From Streptomyces sp. YIM 130001 (GTDB taxonomy: Bacteria > Actinomycetota > Actinomycetes > Streptomycetales > Streptomycetaceae): a DNA stretch of 64,000 nt. A program made the position numbers and the translations under genes. The notes beneath the pieces were generated by a model. That model worked only from the letters and a program-made list of their open reading frames with translations. It was not told the DNA's origin and did no database searches. The stretch spans positions 1 through 64,000 of the forward strand of contig NZ_KZ984555.1 in the NCBI RefSeq assembly GCF_003574445.1, read 5' to 3'. Each line of letters opens with the position of its first letter. Positions within the stretch are counted from its first letter, which is position 1. Positions 18,678 through 27,080 of the stretch are shown here, one piece after another.

Positions 18678-20396
18678 TCACCTGGCCACGGAGACGGTCG
18701 ACAGGTCGATCGCACCGAAGAAGTAGCCGACCTGGGCGTTGCGGATGTCGGATCCGACCACGCTGCGGGTCACGTTCCTGACCAGCGGGACCAGCGGGTA
18801 GTCCTGCATGGCCCGGTCCAGGAGGCCCGACCAGCGGCGGCCGAGTTCCTCGCTGGTCCCGTTGGCGTCGCGGAGTTCGTACATGGCCTTGGAGATCTCC
18901 GGGTCGTGGTAGCGGGGGATGTTGGAGAAGCCGAAGGTCCTGCCGTCGATGCTCGGCCCGATGTTCGGGTCGATGGTGGTGCGCACGGACCCGCTGTCGG
19001 CGCCGCCGCACCAGCCGCTGCGGGCGAGGTCGGGCATGTTCTCGCCCGCCAGGGTGGTGAAGTAGTTGGCGGCGGGGATGGGGCGCAGCTCCAGGTCGAT
19101 GCCGAGTCGGGCGAGGTTCTGCTGCAGCGAGGTGCCCATGTTCTTGAAGCGGGCGGTGGCGTCCGCGTAGCCGTAGACCAGCTTCTTCGGGTAACTGCGG
19201 CCCTTGAGCAGCTTCTTGGCCTCGTCGAGCTTCGGCTGGCCGGCCGGGTCGAGCGCGGAGTGCTGCTCGGCGAATCCGCGCTGGTCGGCGTTGATGTACG
19301 ACTGGGCCATCTTGCCGAACCGGGCGCCGCCGTACTGGAGATGGATGGCCTTGCGGTCGACGGCGAGCGCGAGGGCCTTGCGGACCTGCGGGTCCTTGAT
19401 GGTCTCCGTGTTGAAGTTGAGGATGTCGGTGCAGCCGGTGAGGCCGGACGCGGTGCGCTTGTCCACCTCGGGCCGGTCGAGTTCGGCGGCGTCGGATGCC
19501 TGCAGGCCGCCGGCGCTGTCGAGGGTGACGGCGGTGGGGTCGGAGTCGGCGAGCAGCTGCTGGCTGATGGTGGCCTGGGCGGTGGACAGGCTGAAGGTGA
19601 AGGTGTCCGGCAGGGCGGTGCGGTTCGGGTCGGTGGCCGGGTCCCACTCCTTGTTCCGCACCAGCTTCATGGAGCGGCCGCGGTCGTAGTGCGCGATCTT
19701 GTACGGGCCGGTGGACACCGGGTGGTTGGTGTAGTCGAGCTTGGTGTCCTTCTTCTCCGGCACGGGCGCGGTGTTGGACCGGGAGACGAGTGCGGGGAAC
19801 TCGGCGAAGGGCTGCTTCAGTCTGAAGACGAGGGTGCGGTCGTCGGGGGTCTCGATGCCCTTGAAGTCCCCGCCCTTGTACGGGCCTTTGTAGCCGTCGT
19901 CGGACAGGGCGGCGTTCAGCTCCTGCGGGGCCTGGGTGTAGACGTCGCGGGCGTACGTCCGCTCGACGCCGTACTTGACGTCCCTGCTGGTGATGGGCGT
20001 GCCGTCCTCGTACGTGAGGCCCTTCTTCAGGGTGTACGTCCAGGTGAGGCCGTCCTTGGAGACCTTGCCGAGGTCGGTGGCGAGGTCGGGGACGACCTTC
20101 GGGGGCTTGCCCGCGTCCTCCTTGGCCATGGTGAGGGTGCGGTAGTAGAGCTGGCCGACGTTGGCGGTCTGCACGTAGTTGCTGTTGCCGGGGTCGAGGG
20201 TCTGGAAGTCGGCGGACATCAGGACGTTGACGTTCCCGCCGCGCCCGGTGTGGCCCCAGCCGGCCTTGACCGGGTCGAAGGCGTCGGCGGGGGCGCGCGA
20301 GCCGGAGCCGGGCGCGGGCTTGGCGCCGCCGCAGGCGCTGAGGCCGACTGTCGCGGCCAACGTCCATGCGAGGGCCGCCCCTTGGCGTCGATTCAC
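18678..20396 (-). CDS. Substrate-binding lipoprotein, SBP family 5
   Basis: A 572-residue extracellular solute-binding protein. The signal peptide ends in a lipobox 'LSAC' (Cys at residue 22), so it is anchored as a lipoprotein. The family 5 core is clear: 'LDPGNSNYVQTANVGQLYYRTLT', 'VPDLATDLGKVSKDGLTWTYTLKKGLTYEDGTPITSRDV' and 'VSTGPYKI'. GTG 20396 has an AAGGAG RBS that overlaps the preceding permease stop. The gene sits between the two permeases. Its ligand is probably a peptide, opine or N-containing heterocycle, judged only from the adjacent amidohydrolases. Confidence 0.93.
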   Translation of the reverse strand: MNRRQGAALAWTLAATVGLSACGGAKPAPGSGSRAPADAFDPVKAGWGHTGRGGNVNVLMSADFQTLDPGNSNYVQTANVGQLYYRTLTMAKEDAGKPPKVVPDLATDLGKVSKDGLTWTYTLKKGLTYEDGTPITSRDVKYGVERTYARDVYTQAPQELNAALSDDGYKGPYKGGDFKGIETPDDRTLVFRLKQPFAEFPALVSRSNTAPVPEKKDTKLDYTNHPVSTGPYKIAHYDRGRSMKLVRNKEWDPATDPNRTALPDTFTFSLSTAQATISQQLLADSDPTAVTLDSAGGLQASDAAELDRPEVDKRTASGLTGCTDILNFNTETIKDPQVRKALALAVDRKAIHLQYGGARFGKMAQSYINADQRGFAEQHSALDPAGQPKLDEAKKLLKGRSYPKKLVYGYADATARFKNMGTSLQQNLARLGIDLELRPIPAANYFTTLAGENMPDLARSGWCGGADSGSVRTTIDPNIGPSIDGRTFGFSNIPRYHDPEISKAMYELRDANGTSEELGRRWSGLLDRAMQDYPLVPLVRNVTRSVVGSDIRNAQVGYFFGAIDLSTVSVAR

Positions 20397-20405
20397 TGCT
20401 GCTCC

Positions 20406-21476
20406 TTAGCCGCGGGAGGACTTGGGGTCGAGGGCGTCGCGCACCGCGTCGCCGAGCAGGTTGAAGGCGAGCACGGTGATCACCAGGGCACCGGCGGGGA
20501 CGGCCAGGAACCACGGGTCGGTGAGATACCAGTTGCCGGCCTGGGCGGCATTCAGCATCTGGCCCCAGGACGGGGTGGGGTCCTTGACGCCGACGCCGAG
20601 GAAGGAGAGAGCGGCCTCGGCGGTGATGTTCGTGGGGATCATCATCGTGGCGTAGACGAGGACGACGCCCATCACGTTGGGGACGATCTGCCGCAGGATG
20701 ATCGAGCGGTGCGAGGCTCCGTAGGACCGTGCGGCCTCGACGAACTCCTGCTCGCGCAGGGAGAGCACCTGGCCGCGCACGACCCGCGCGAGATACGCCC
20801 AGCCGAAGAAGCCCAGGATGATCACGAGTGAGGCGATCGGCAGGAGGCTGCCCTCGTCGAGCGCGGTACCGCCGAGCCGGGACTGCAGGATCGGGGTGAG
20901 CGACAGCACGAGCAGCAGGTGCGGGAAGGCCAGGAAGAGGTCCATGATCCGGCTGATGACCATGTCGACCTTGCCGCCGAAGTAGCCGGCGGCGGCGCCG
21001 AGCACGGTGCCGAGCACCACCGATACGGCCGTCGACAGCAGGGCGATGACCAGGGATATCCGGGCGCCGTGTGCCATGCGGGCGAAGATGTCGCGGCCGA
21101 GGCCCGGTTCGAGTCCGAGCCAGTGCTCGCCGGAGGGGTAGCGGTAGTAGGACAGCGGCAGGCCGGGGGTGCCGTAGTCGTCGAGGACGTCGGGGCTGGT
21201 CCTGGTGGTGTAGGCGTCCTGGCCCTCGATGCCGGTGAGCAGCGGGGCCAGTACGGCGAACAGCACCATCAGCACGATGACGGCGAGCGCGGCGAGCGCG
21301 ATACGGCTGCGCCGGATGCGCAGCCAGGCGGTGCCGAGCAGCGAGCGGGCGGTGACGGTCGCGCCTCCCCCGGCGGGTGAGGCGGCGGGCGGAGTGGCAG
21401 GAGCGGTGGCCGGGCCGTCGGCATCGCCGTCGGCGCCGGAGGGCGGCCGGGAAGGCAGCACGGGGGAATCCGTCAC
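20406..21476 (-). CDS. ABC transporter permease (DppC type)
   Basis: A 356-residue permease with a Pro/Ala-rich cytoplasmic N-terminus, then 'IRRSRIALAALAVIVLMVLFAVLAPLL' as the first helix and the DppC EAA loop 'EFVEAARSYGASHRSIILRQIVPNVMGVVLV'. GTG 21476 has an AAGGA RBS 7 nt upstream. It is the first gene of the transporter operon, which runs permease, binding protein, permease, two ATPases, amidohydrolase. Confidence 0.93.
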   Translation of the reverse strand: MTDSPVLPSRPPSGADGDADGPATAPATPPAASPAGGGATVTARSLLGTAWLRIRRSRIALAALAVIVLMVLFAVLAPLLTGIEGQDAYTTRTSPDVLDDYGTPGLPLSYYRYPSGEHWLGLEPGLGRDIFARMAHGARISLVIALLSTAVSVVLGTVLGAAAGYFGGKVDMVISRIMDLFLAFPHLLLVLSLTPILQSRLGGTALDEGSLLPIASLVIILGFFGWAYLARVVRGQVLSLREQEFVEAARSYGASHRSIILRQIVPNVMGVVLVYATMMIPTNITAEAALSFLGVGVKDPTPSWGQMLNAAQAGNWYLTDPWFLAVPAGALVITVLAFNLLGDAVRDALDPKSSRG

Positions 21477-21515
21477 GTCACGGTCCTTCGGCGCTCGGGA
21501 GAGATGATGGCCGGG

Positions 21516-21527
21516 ACGGTATACCAG
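21516..21527. promoter_or_regulatory. Candidate GntR operator near dppC start
   Basis: ACGGTATACCAG contains the perfect palindrome GGTATACC. It lies 40 bp before the permease start codon. Read on the minus strand it is CTGGTATACCGT, which resembles TTGGTATGCCAG at 21656-21667 in the same divergent promoter region. The FCD-GntR gene at 23240 is the obvious candidate binder; this is inference. Confidence 0.45.
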
Positions 21528-21655
21528 ACTGACGCGATCCCACCAGAGGCATCCAAGGACTCCTTCCCGCAACACTGCAGAAACCGCCTGGTTATGGGGA
21601 TCCCTTACCGAAGGCTCCACCTGTGGACATCGCGAACCGAGCATTGCCTTCCATT

Positions 21656-21667
21656 TTGGTATGCCAG
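21656..21667. promoter_or_regulatory. Second candidate GntR operator, with adjacent -10 element
   Basis: TTGGTATGCCAG is a near-palindrome similar to the site at 21516-21527. It is followed by TACGAT (21672-21677), a plausible -10 element for the amidohydrolase gene at 21771. A repressor bound here would block that promoter. Confidence 0.4.
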
Positions 21668-21770
21668 TTTGTACGATGCGGCACGACAGCGTCCGCCGCC
21701 CGGACCCGCTCGTGGGAGGCGCCCTCGGGCCCCGCCCGGCGGCACGCACCCGATCCCCTACGGAGGCAGC

Positions 21771-23243
21771 ATGCGCACCCGCTGGCGCGCCCGGCACGTA
21801 CTCGCCCACCAGGACGGCGGCCACGCCCTCCTGACGGACGGTGAGGTGGTGTGGGAGGACGACGTCGTCAGGTACGTCGGGCCCCGGTACGAGGGCCCCG
21901 TCGACGTCGAGCGCGACCTCGGCGAGTCACTCGTCATGCCCGGCCTGATCGACCTCGACGCCCTCACCGACGTGGACCACCTGGTCCTCGACTCCTGGGC
22001 CGGCCCCGAGCGCGGCCGCGGACTGCAGTGGTCCCTCGACTACTTCACCGACCGCCGCCACGACGTCTTCACGCCCGCGGAACGCGTCGAGATCCGGGAG
22101 TACGCCCTGGTCCAGCTCGCCCTGCACGGCATCACCACGTACATGCCGATCGCCTCCGAGGTACACAGCGCCTGGGCCGAGCCGTACGAGGAACTGGTCG
22201 AGACGGCGCGCGCCTCACGCCGCCTCGGCCTGCGCGGCTACCTCGGCCCCGCGTACCGCTCCGGCGTGAACGTCGTGCTGCCTGACGGCAGTCGGGACGT
22301 CGCCTTCGACGAGGAAGCGGGCAGGGCGGGCTTCCGCGACGCGGTGCGCTTCCTCGACCACCTGGCGGAACTCGACGATCCGCTGCTCACCGGCGTCCTG
22401 CTGCCCTGCCGGATCGAGACGCTCACCGAGGACCTGCTGCGCGAGACCGCCGGCCTCGCACGCGAACGCGGTGTCCTGGTCCGCCTGCACGCCCTGCAGG
22501 GCCTGGTCGAACGCGACCTCGTGCAGCGGCGCCACGGGATCACGCCGCTCCAACTCCTGGAGAAGAACGGCCTGCTGGGGCCGAACCTGCTCATCCCGCA
22601 CACCGTCACCACCGACCGGCACCCCGGCGTGCACGGCGAGGACCGCGGCGATCTGACCACCCTCGCGGACGCCGGCGTCTCGGTGATCCACTGCCCCCAG
22701 ACCTCCCTGCGCTACGGCGAGATGCTGCACTCCTTCCGCGCCTACCGCGAGGCCGGCATCAACCTCTGCCTCGGCACCGACTCCTTCCCGCCGGACCTGA
22801 TCCGCGGCATGGACGTCGGCGTACACCTGGCGAAGGTCGTCGAGGGACGCTCCGACGCGGCGCCCGCCGAGACGTACGTGGAGGCCGCGACACTCGGCGG
22901 CGCCCGCGCGCTCGGCCGCGAGGACCTGGGCCGGATCGCTCCCGGCGCGCAGGCCGACCTGGTCGCCTTCTCGCTGGCGGACATCCGCGACGGAGTGCAG
23001 GACGACCCGGTCCGTACGTTCCTCCTGAACGGCACCGCACGCCAGGCCACCGACTCGGTCGTCGCGGGCCGTCCGGTCCTGGTGGACGGCTCGCTGCCCG
23101 GCGTCGACCTGCCGCGGCTCCGGACCCGGGCGCAGGAACTGTTCGAGCGGATGCGCGCGGCGTACGGGGAGCGGGACTTCCTGCGCCGGGACGCCGATCA
23201 CCTCTTCCCGCCGGCCTTTCCCGCCTTCCGGGAACAGGGATGA
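21771..23243 (+). CDS. Amidohydrolase/chlorohydrolase-like protein with DxD in place of HxH
   Basis: A 490-residue amidohydrolase-fold protein of the TrzA/guanine-deaminase type. The N-terminal metal motif, usually HxH after 'PGL', reads 'MPGLIDLDALTDVDH', so D61-x-D63 stands where HxH is expected. Later ligands look intact: His in 'VRLHALQG', His in 'LIPHTV', and Asp in 'LCLGTDSFPPD'. ATG 21771 has a strong GGAGG RBS. The gene diverges from the ABC operon and overlaps the GntR gene by ATGA. It probably processes the transporter substrate. Confidence 0.83.
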   Translation: MRTRWRARHVLAHQDGGHALLTDGEVVWEDDVVRYVGPRYEGPVDVERDLGESLVMPGLIDLDALTDVDHLVLDSWAGPERGRGLQWSLDYFTDRRHDVFTPAERVEIREYALVQLALHGITTYMPIASEVHSAWAEPYEELVETARASRRLGLRGYLGPAYRSGVNVVLPDGSRDVAFDEEAGRAGFRDAVRFLDHLAELDDPLLTGVLLPCRIETLTEDLLRETAGLARERGVLVRLHALQGLVERDLVQRRHGITPLQLLEKNGLLGPNLLIPHTVTTDRHPGVHGEDRGDLTTLADAGVSVIHCPQTSLRYGEMLHSFRAYREAGINLCLGTDSFPPDLIRGMDVGVHLAKVVEGRSDAAPAETYVEAATLGGARALGREDLGRIAPGAQADLVAFSLADIRDGVQDDPVRTFLLNGTARQATDSVVAGRPVLVDGSLPGVDLPRLRTRAQELFERMRAAYGERDFLRRDADHLFPPAFPAFREQG

Positions 23244-23947
23244 CCGCTCGCGGCGCCGCGACCGTGCCCGCGGAAGGCGCTCCGGCCCGGCCGGGCAACG
23301 CCTCGCACGTGGACCGTGCGGAGGGCGTCATCCGCACGGGCATCCACTCCGGCGCCCACCCGCAGGGCAGCCGGCTGCGCGAACGGGAGCTCGCCGACGC
23401 CCTCGGCGTCTCCCGGGTCCCGGTGCGCGAAGCCCTGAACCGTCTCGCTGCCGAGGGACTCGTCGTCCAGTCACCGCGCCGCGGCGCCTCGGTCCGGCGC
23501 CTCACGCTGCGCGACGTCGACGAGCTGTTCGACCTGCGGCTCAGCCTCGAGGTGTTCGCTGCCCGACGCGCCGCCGAGATCGTCGCGGACGGCGGCGGCC
23601 ACCCGGGCCTGCGCAGGGTCATGACCGAGGCGGAGGACGCCACTCGCCTCGGCTCGCCCGCCGGCATCGCCGCGGCGAACACCGCCTTCCACGCCGAGAT
23701 CATCGCCATGACCGGCAACCGTCTGCTCCAGGCGTCCCTGCAGCCTTCGCTCGGCCTGATGCACTGGCTGTTCCGCCTCACGGCCACCGAGGCGGGACCG
23801 CAACAGCACTGCGCGGAACACCGGAACATCTACGGAGCCATCCACGAGGGCCGCCCCCGGCTGGCCGAGGCACTCGCCCACGCCCACATCGAGATCCGCC
23901 GCACCCCCGTCATGCACACCCTCGCCGACGTCCTGCCTCCCCGGTGA
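23240..23947 (+). CDS. GntR-family regulator with FCD domain
   Basis: A 235-residue regulator. The N-terminal winged helix 'RLRERELADALGVSRVPVREALNRLAAEGLVVQSPRRGASVRRLTLRDVDELFDLR' is a textbook FadR-subfamily DNA-binding domain. The C-terminal all-helical FCD domain has metal/ligand-type residues in 'ANTAFHAEI' and 'EHRNIYGAIHEG'. Its ATG overlaps the amidohydrolase stop (ATGA). It is the likely regulator of the whole transport and hydrolysis cluster. Confidence 0.92.
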   Translation: MTARGAATVPAEGAPARPGNASHVDRAEGVIRTGIHSGAHPQGSRLRERELADALGVSRVPVREALNRLAAEGLVVQSPRRGASVRRLTLRDVDELFDLRLSLEVFAARRAAEIVADGGGHPGLRRVMTEAEDATRLGSPAGIAAANTAFHAEIIAMTGNRLLQASLQPSLGLMHWLFRLTATEAGPQQHCAEHRNIYGAIHEGRPRLAEALAHAHIEIRRTPVMHTLADVLPPR

Positions 23948-24040
23948 CACGGACGCCGGGCGCCCGCCCCGCCGCACGAGTCCGGCCCGGGTGCCGGCAC
24001 CTCCGGACGGCGGAGCGGGCCGGACGGCAGGATGCCGGAC

Positions 24041-24781
24041 ATGGACCGCCAACGGATCAGCGCACTCGCCCACCGTGACCACCCCATCGCCGCACCCCTG
24101 CACACGACTTCGGTCGACCGGCTGCTCGACCTGGCGCTGCCCCGGGGCGACGAGCGCGTACTCGACCTGGGCTGCGGACGGGCCGCCTGGCTCCTGCGCG
24201 CCCTGAGCGGACGGCCCGGCCTGAGCGGCGACGGCGTGGACACCAGCGCCGACGCACTGGCGGACGCGCGCACGGACCGCGCGACGGCGGGCCTCGATGA
24301 CCGCCTCGGCCTGCACACCGCGGACGTCACCTCCTACCACGCCCCGCACCCCTACGACCTCGTGCTCTGCGTCGGCGCGACGCACGCCTTCGGCGGTCTG
24401 CTGCCGACCCTCGCCGCGGCCGACCGGCACCTGGCACCGGGCGGCACCGTCCTCGTCGGAGACGGCTTCTGGGAGCGGGAGCCGGGCCGGGACACGCTCG
24501 GCGTCGGCTTCTCGGCGGACGAGTACGCCGACCTGGCGACGACCGTCGACCGCATCACCGCGGCCGGCTGGGCCCCGGTCCACGCCCACACCAGCACCGT
24601 CGACGAATGGGACGACTACGAGTGGTCCTGGACCGGCTCCCTCACCCGCTGGGCCCTCGACCACCCCGACGACCCCGACCGCCCCGCGGCCCTCGCCGCC
24701 GCCGACCGGCACCGCACCGGCTGGCTCCGCGGCTACCGCCACACCCTCGGCTTCGCCACCTTCCTGCTGCGCCGGGTCTGA
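24041..24781 (+). CDS. Class I SAM-dependent methyltransferase
   Basis: A 246-residue protein with SAM motif I 'VLDLGCGRAAWLLRAL', the acidic loop 'GDGVDTSADALADAR' and 'YDLVLCVGATHAFGG' as motif II. The C-terminal region resembles small-molecule methyltransferases. ATG 24041 is favoured by an AGGA 8 nt upstream; ATG 24032 is in frame. It ends 6 bp from the convergent TY-Chap-like gene, and there is no room for a terminator. Confidence 0.88.
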   Translation: MDRQRISALAHRDHPIAAPLHTTSVDRLLDLALPRGDERVLDLGCGRAAWLLRALSGRPGLSGDGVDTSADALADARTDRATAGLDDRLGLHTADVTSYHAPHPYDLVLCVGATHAFGGLLPTLAAADRHLAPGGTVLVGDGFWEREPGRDTLGVGFSADEYADLATTVDRITAAGWAPVHAHTSTVDEWDDYEWSWTGSLTRWALDHPDDPDRPAALAAADRHRTGWLRGYRHTLGFATFLLRRV

Positions 24782-24787
24782 CCCGGA

Positions 24788-25270
24788 TCAGCCGCGGAAG
24801 CCGTGGCCGGCCGGCGGGTCCTGCTGCCAGGTCCATCGCTCGTCGGGCGCCTCGTCGCCGAGGATGCGGAGCGACTGCTCGCAGATCTCCGCCGGCCGGT
24901 CGACCTCGTCGAGGCCGAACCACATCTCGTGGTTGTCCGAGCGTCCGCTGCGCGGTGGGTGGTCCCGCGGATCGGACCAGCCGAGGCCGAGCAGTCGCCG
25001 CTGCTGCTCGTCGGTCGTGTCCCGATAGGAGCGGGACACGCATTCGGCGCCGATTCCCTCGTCCCACCTCAGGAACTGCACGTAACGCCCGATGCCACGC
25101 CGGGGCTTCGGGCGACGGCGCCACCGACGCGGACCCACCTCGTCGGGCGCCGGACCCCCAGCCGGATCGGGCTCGGCCACCAGCAGGCTGTCCCCTGCGC
25201 TCAGCGCGGCCACTTCCTCCCGCAGCCGGGTGCGGAACTCGCTCCATGGCTGGGTCTGCTTCTTCGACAT
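24788..25270 (-). CDS. TY-Chap-like N-terminal-domain protein (putative)
   Basis: A 160-residue acidic soluble protein. The pattern 'WSEFRTRLREEVAALSAGDSLLV ... YVQFLRWDEGIGAECVS ... LLGLGWSDPRD' resembles the TY-Chap (YbjN/CesT-related chaperone) N-terminal domain found in actinobacteria. I infer this only from sequence feel. The start has GGGGGA upstream. The neighbours do not suggest a partner. Confidence 0.65.
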   Translation of the reverse strand: MSKKQTQPWSEFRTRLREEVAALSAGDSLLVAEPDPAGGPAPDEVGPRRWRRRPKPRRGIGRYVQFLRWDEGIGAECVSRSYRDTTDEQQRRLLGLGWSDPRDHPPRSGRSDNHEMWFGLDEVDRPAEICEQSLRILGDEAPDERWTWQQDPPAGHGFRG

Positions 25271-25517
25271 TCAGTTCCCCCTGATCGTGGCCCTGTGCAC
25301 GGAAGTTGCGCGAACGGGCGGCTTTCCCGGCGTGACCGCAACGGCCCGGCACAGTGCGCAAGTCCCGTTCGGCAGGCGCCACATGACAGCCGCTGCGGCC
25401 CTCGGGCGCCGTACAACGCCGACCAGAGTCTCCCCCGCCCCGCCCCGCCGCGGAGCCGGCGCAGGGGCCCACGGACCACCCCCGCGCCCGGAGCACCGCC
25501 TGAGGCAGGATGTCCCC

Positions 25518-26252
25518 ATGTCCGACCAGCACGACCGCACCACTTCCGGAAGCCACGGGAACCACGGGCGCCCCGGCATCCACGACAGCGGCGCACCCCA
25601 GGTCCTCGACCGGCGCGAGGGCCCGTACGGAGAGGTGGCGCTGCGCCGGCACGGGGACACCCTGCAGATCATCGCCAACGGCTGCTTCCTGATGGACACA
25701 TCCGACGGAAGGTCCGAGCGGCTGCTGGTCGACGCCGCCCGCGACGCGCTCGACGACCGCCCCGCCCCGGCCGTACTCATCGGTGGCCTCGGCGTCGGCT
25801 TCTCCCTCGCGCACGCCGCCGCCGACCCCCGCTGGGGTCGTATCACCGTCGTCGAGCGCGAGCCCGCGATCATCGACTGGCACCGCACCGGCCCGCTCGC
25901 CGCTCTCTCGGCCGCCGCGCTCGCCGACCCGCGCACCGAGATCGTGCGGGCCGATCTGCTCGATCATGTGAGAGATGACACGCGCGGATACGACGCCCTC
26001 TGTCTGGACATCGACAACGGGCCCGACTGGACCGTGACCGACGAGAACGGAAGCCTGTACTCCGCCGATGGCCTTCAGGCCTGCAAATCCAGGCTCCGAC
26101 CGGGCGGTGTGCTCGCCGTCTGGTCCGCGAAACCGTCCGCCGAATTCGAAGGAACCTTGCGGAATGCCGGGTTCCTAGCGGTCCGTACCGAAGAGATCCC
26201 CGTTGCCCGGGGCGTTCCCGACGCGGTGCATCTCGCGGTAAGACCTGCGTAG
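25518..26252 (+). CDS. Spermidine-synthase-like methyltransferase-fold protein
   Basis: A 244-residue protein with the spermidine/spermine synthase fold: a short beta-sheet N-terminus ('REGPYGEVALRRHGDTLQIIANGCFLMD') and the nucleotide-binding 'VLIGGLGVGFSLAHA' and 'VVEREPAIIDWHR'. Then follow 'YDALCLDIDNGPDWTV' and 'LRPGGVLAVWS'. The polyamine-synthase gatekeeping residues are not obvious, so true aminopropyl transfer is doubtful. RBS AGGA 7 nt upstream. It lies directly before the two-component system. Confidence 0.85.
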   Translation: MSDQHDRTTSGSHGNHGRPGIHDSGAPQVLDRREGPYGEVALRRHGDTLQIIANGCFLMDTSDGRSERLLVDAARDALDDRPAPAVLIGGLGVGFSLAHAAADPRWGRITVVEREPAIIDWHRTGPLAALSAAALADPRTEIVRADLLDHVRDDTRGYDALCLDIDNGPDWTVTDENGSLYSADGLQACKSRLRPGGVLAVWSAKPSAEFEGTLRNAGFLAVRTEEIPVARGVPDAVHLAVRPA

Positions 26253-26342
26253 CCGCGGCGCGCTCCGTGCCCGTACTCTCTGACGACACGCGGATCCTTC
26301 CAGCGTTTTCACCGACCGAAATCAAGGTTCCAGGGGCGGGCG

Positions 26343-27080
26343 ATGGAGCAGACACACACCTCCCACAACGGCACGACCGCCGCGCCCGGCGCCCAACGCC
26401 GGGTACTGGTCGTCGAGGACGACCTCACGATCGTCGACGCCATCGCCGCCCGGCTACGCGCCGAGGGCTTTCTCGTCCAGACCGCCGGTGACGGCCCGGC
26501 AGCCGTGGAGACCGCGGAGGCCTGGCAGCCTGACCTGCTGATCCTCGACGTGATGCTGCCCGGCTTCGACGGCCTCGAGGTCTGCCGCCGGGTCCAGGCG
26601 GCGCGGCCGGTGCCGGTCATGATGCTCACCGCGCGCGACGACGAGACCGACATGCTCGTCGGCCTCGGGGTCGGCGCCGACGACTACATGACGAAGCCGT
26701 TCTCGATGCGGGAGCTGGCCGCGCGCGTGCACGTGCTGCTGCGCCGCATGGAGCGCGCCGCACTCGCCGCGTCCACCCCGCGCAGCGGCATCCTGCGGCT
26801 CGGCGAGCTGGAGATCGACCACGCGCAGCGCCGGGTCCGGGTCCGCAGCGAGGACGTGCACCTGACCCCGACCGAGTTCGACCTCCTGGTCTGCCTCGCC
26901 AACTCGCCGCGCGCCGTTCTCTCCCGCGAACAGTTGCTCGCCGAGGTGTGGGACTGGGCGGACGCCTCCGGCACCCGCACCGTGGACAGTCACATCAAGG
27001 CGCTGCGACGCAAGATCGGTGCCGAGCGGATCCGCACCGTCCACGGTGTCGGATACGCCCTGGAGACCCCGAATCCGTGA
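26343..27080 (+). CDS. OmpR/PhoB-type response regulator
   Basis: A 245-residue regulator. The receiver domain has acidic residues E25-D26-D27, phospho-acceptor Asp69 ('LLILDVMLPG') and the conserved 'TKPF' lysine. The C-terminal winged helix is 'HLTPTEFDLLVCLANSPRAVLSREQLLAEVWDW...GTRTVDSHIKALRRKI'. The stop overlaps the kinase start by GTGA, so the pair is translationally coupled. Confidence 0.96.
   Translation: MEQTHTSHNGTTAAPGAQRRVLVVEDDLTIVDAIAARLRAEGFLVQTAGDGPAAVETAEAWQPDLLILDVMLPGFDGLEVCRRVQAARPVPVMMLTARDDETDMLVGLGVGADDYMTKPFSMRELAARVHVLLRRMERAALAASTPRSGILRLGELEIDHAQRRVRVRSEDVHLTPTEFDLLVCLANSPRAVLSREQLLAEVWDWADASGTRTVDSHIKALRRKIGAERIRTVHGVGYALETPNP

Noticed and set aside
25271..25517. 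Upstream extension of the spermidine-synthase-like gene
   Set aside because: The frame is open upstream, but the composition is random-like and the RBS at 25518 is good.
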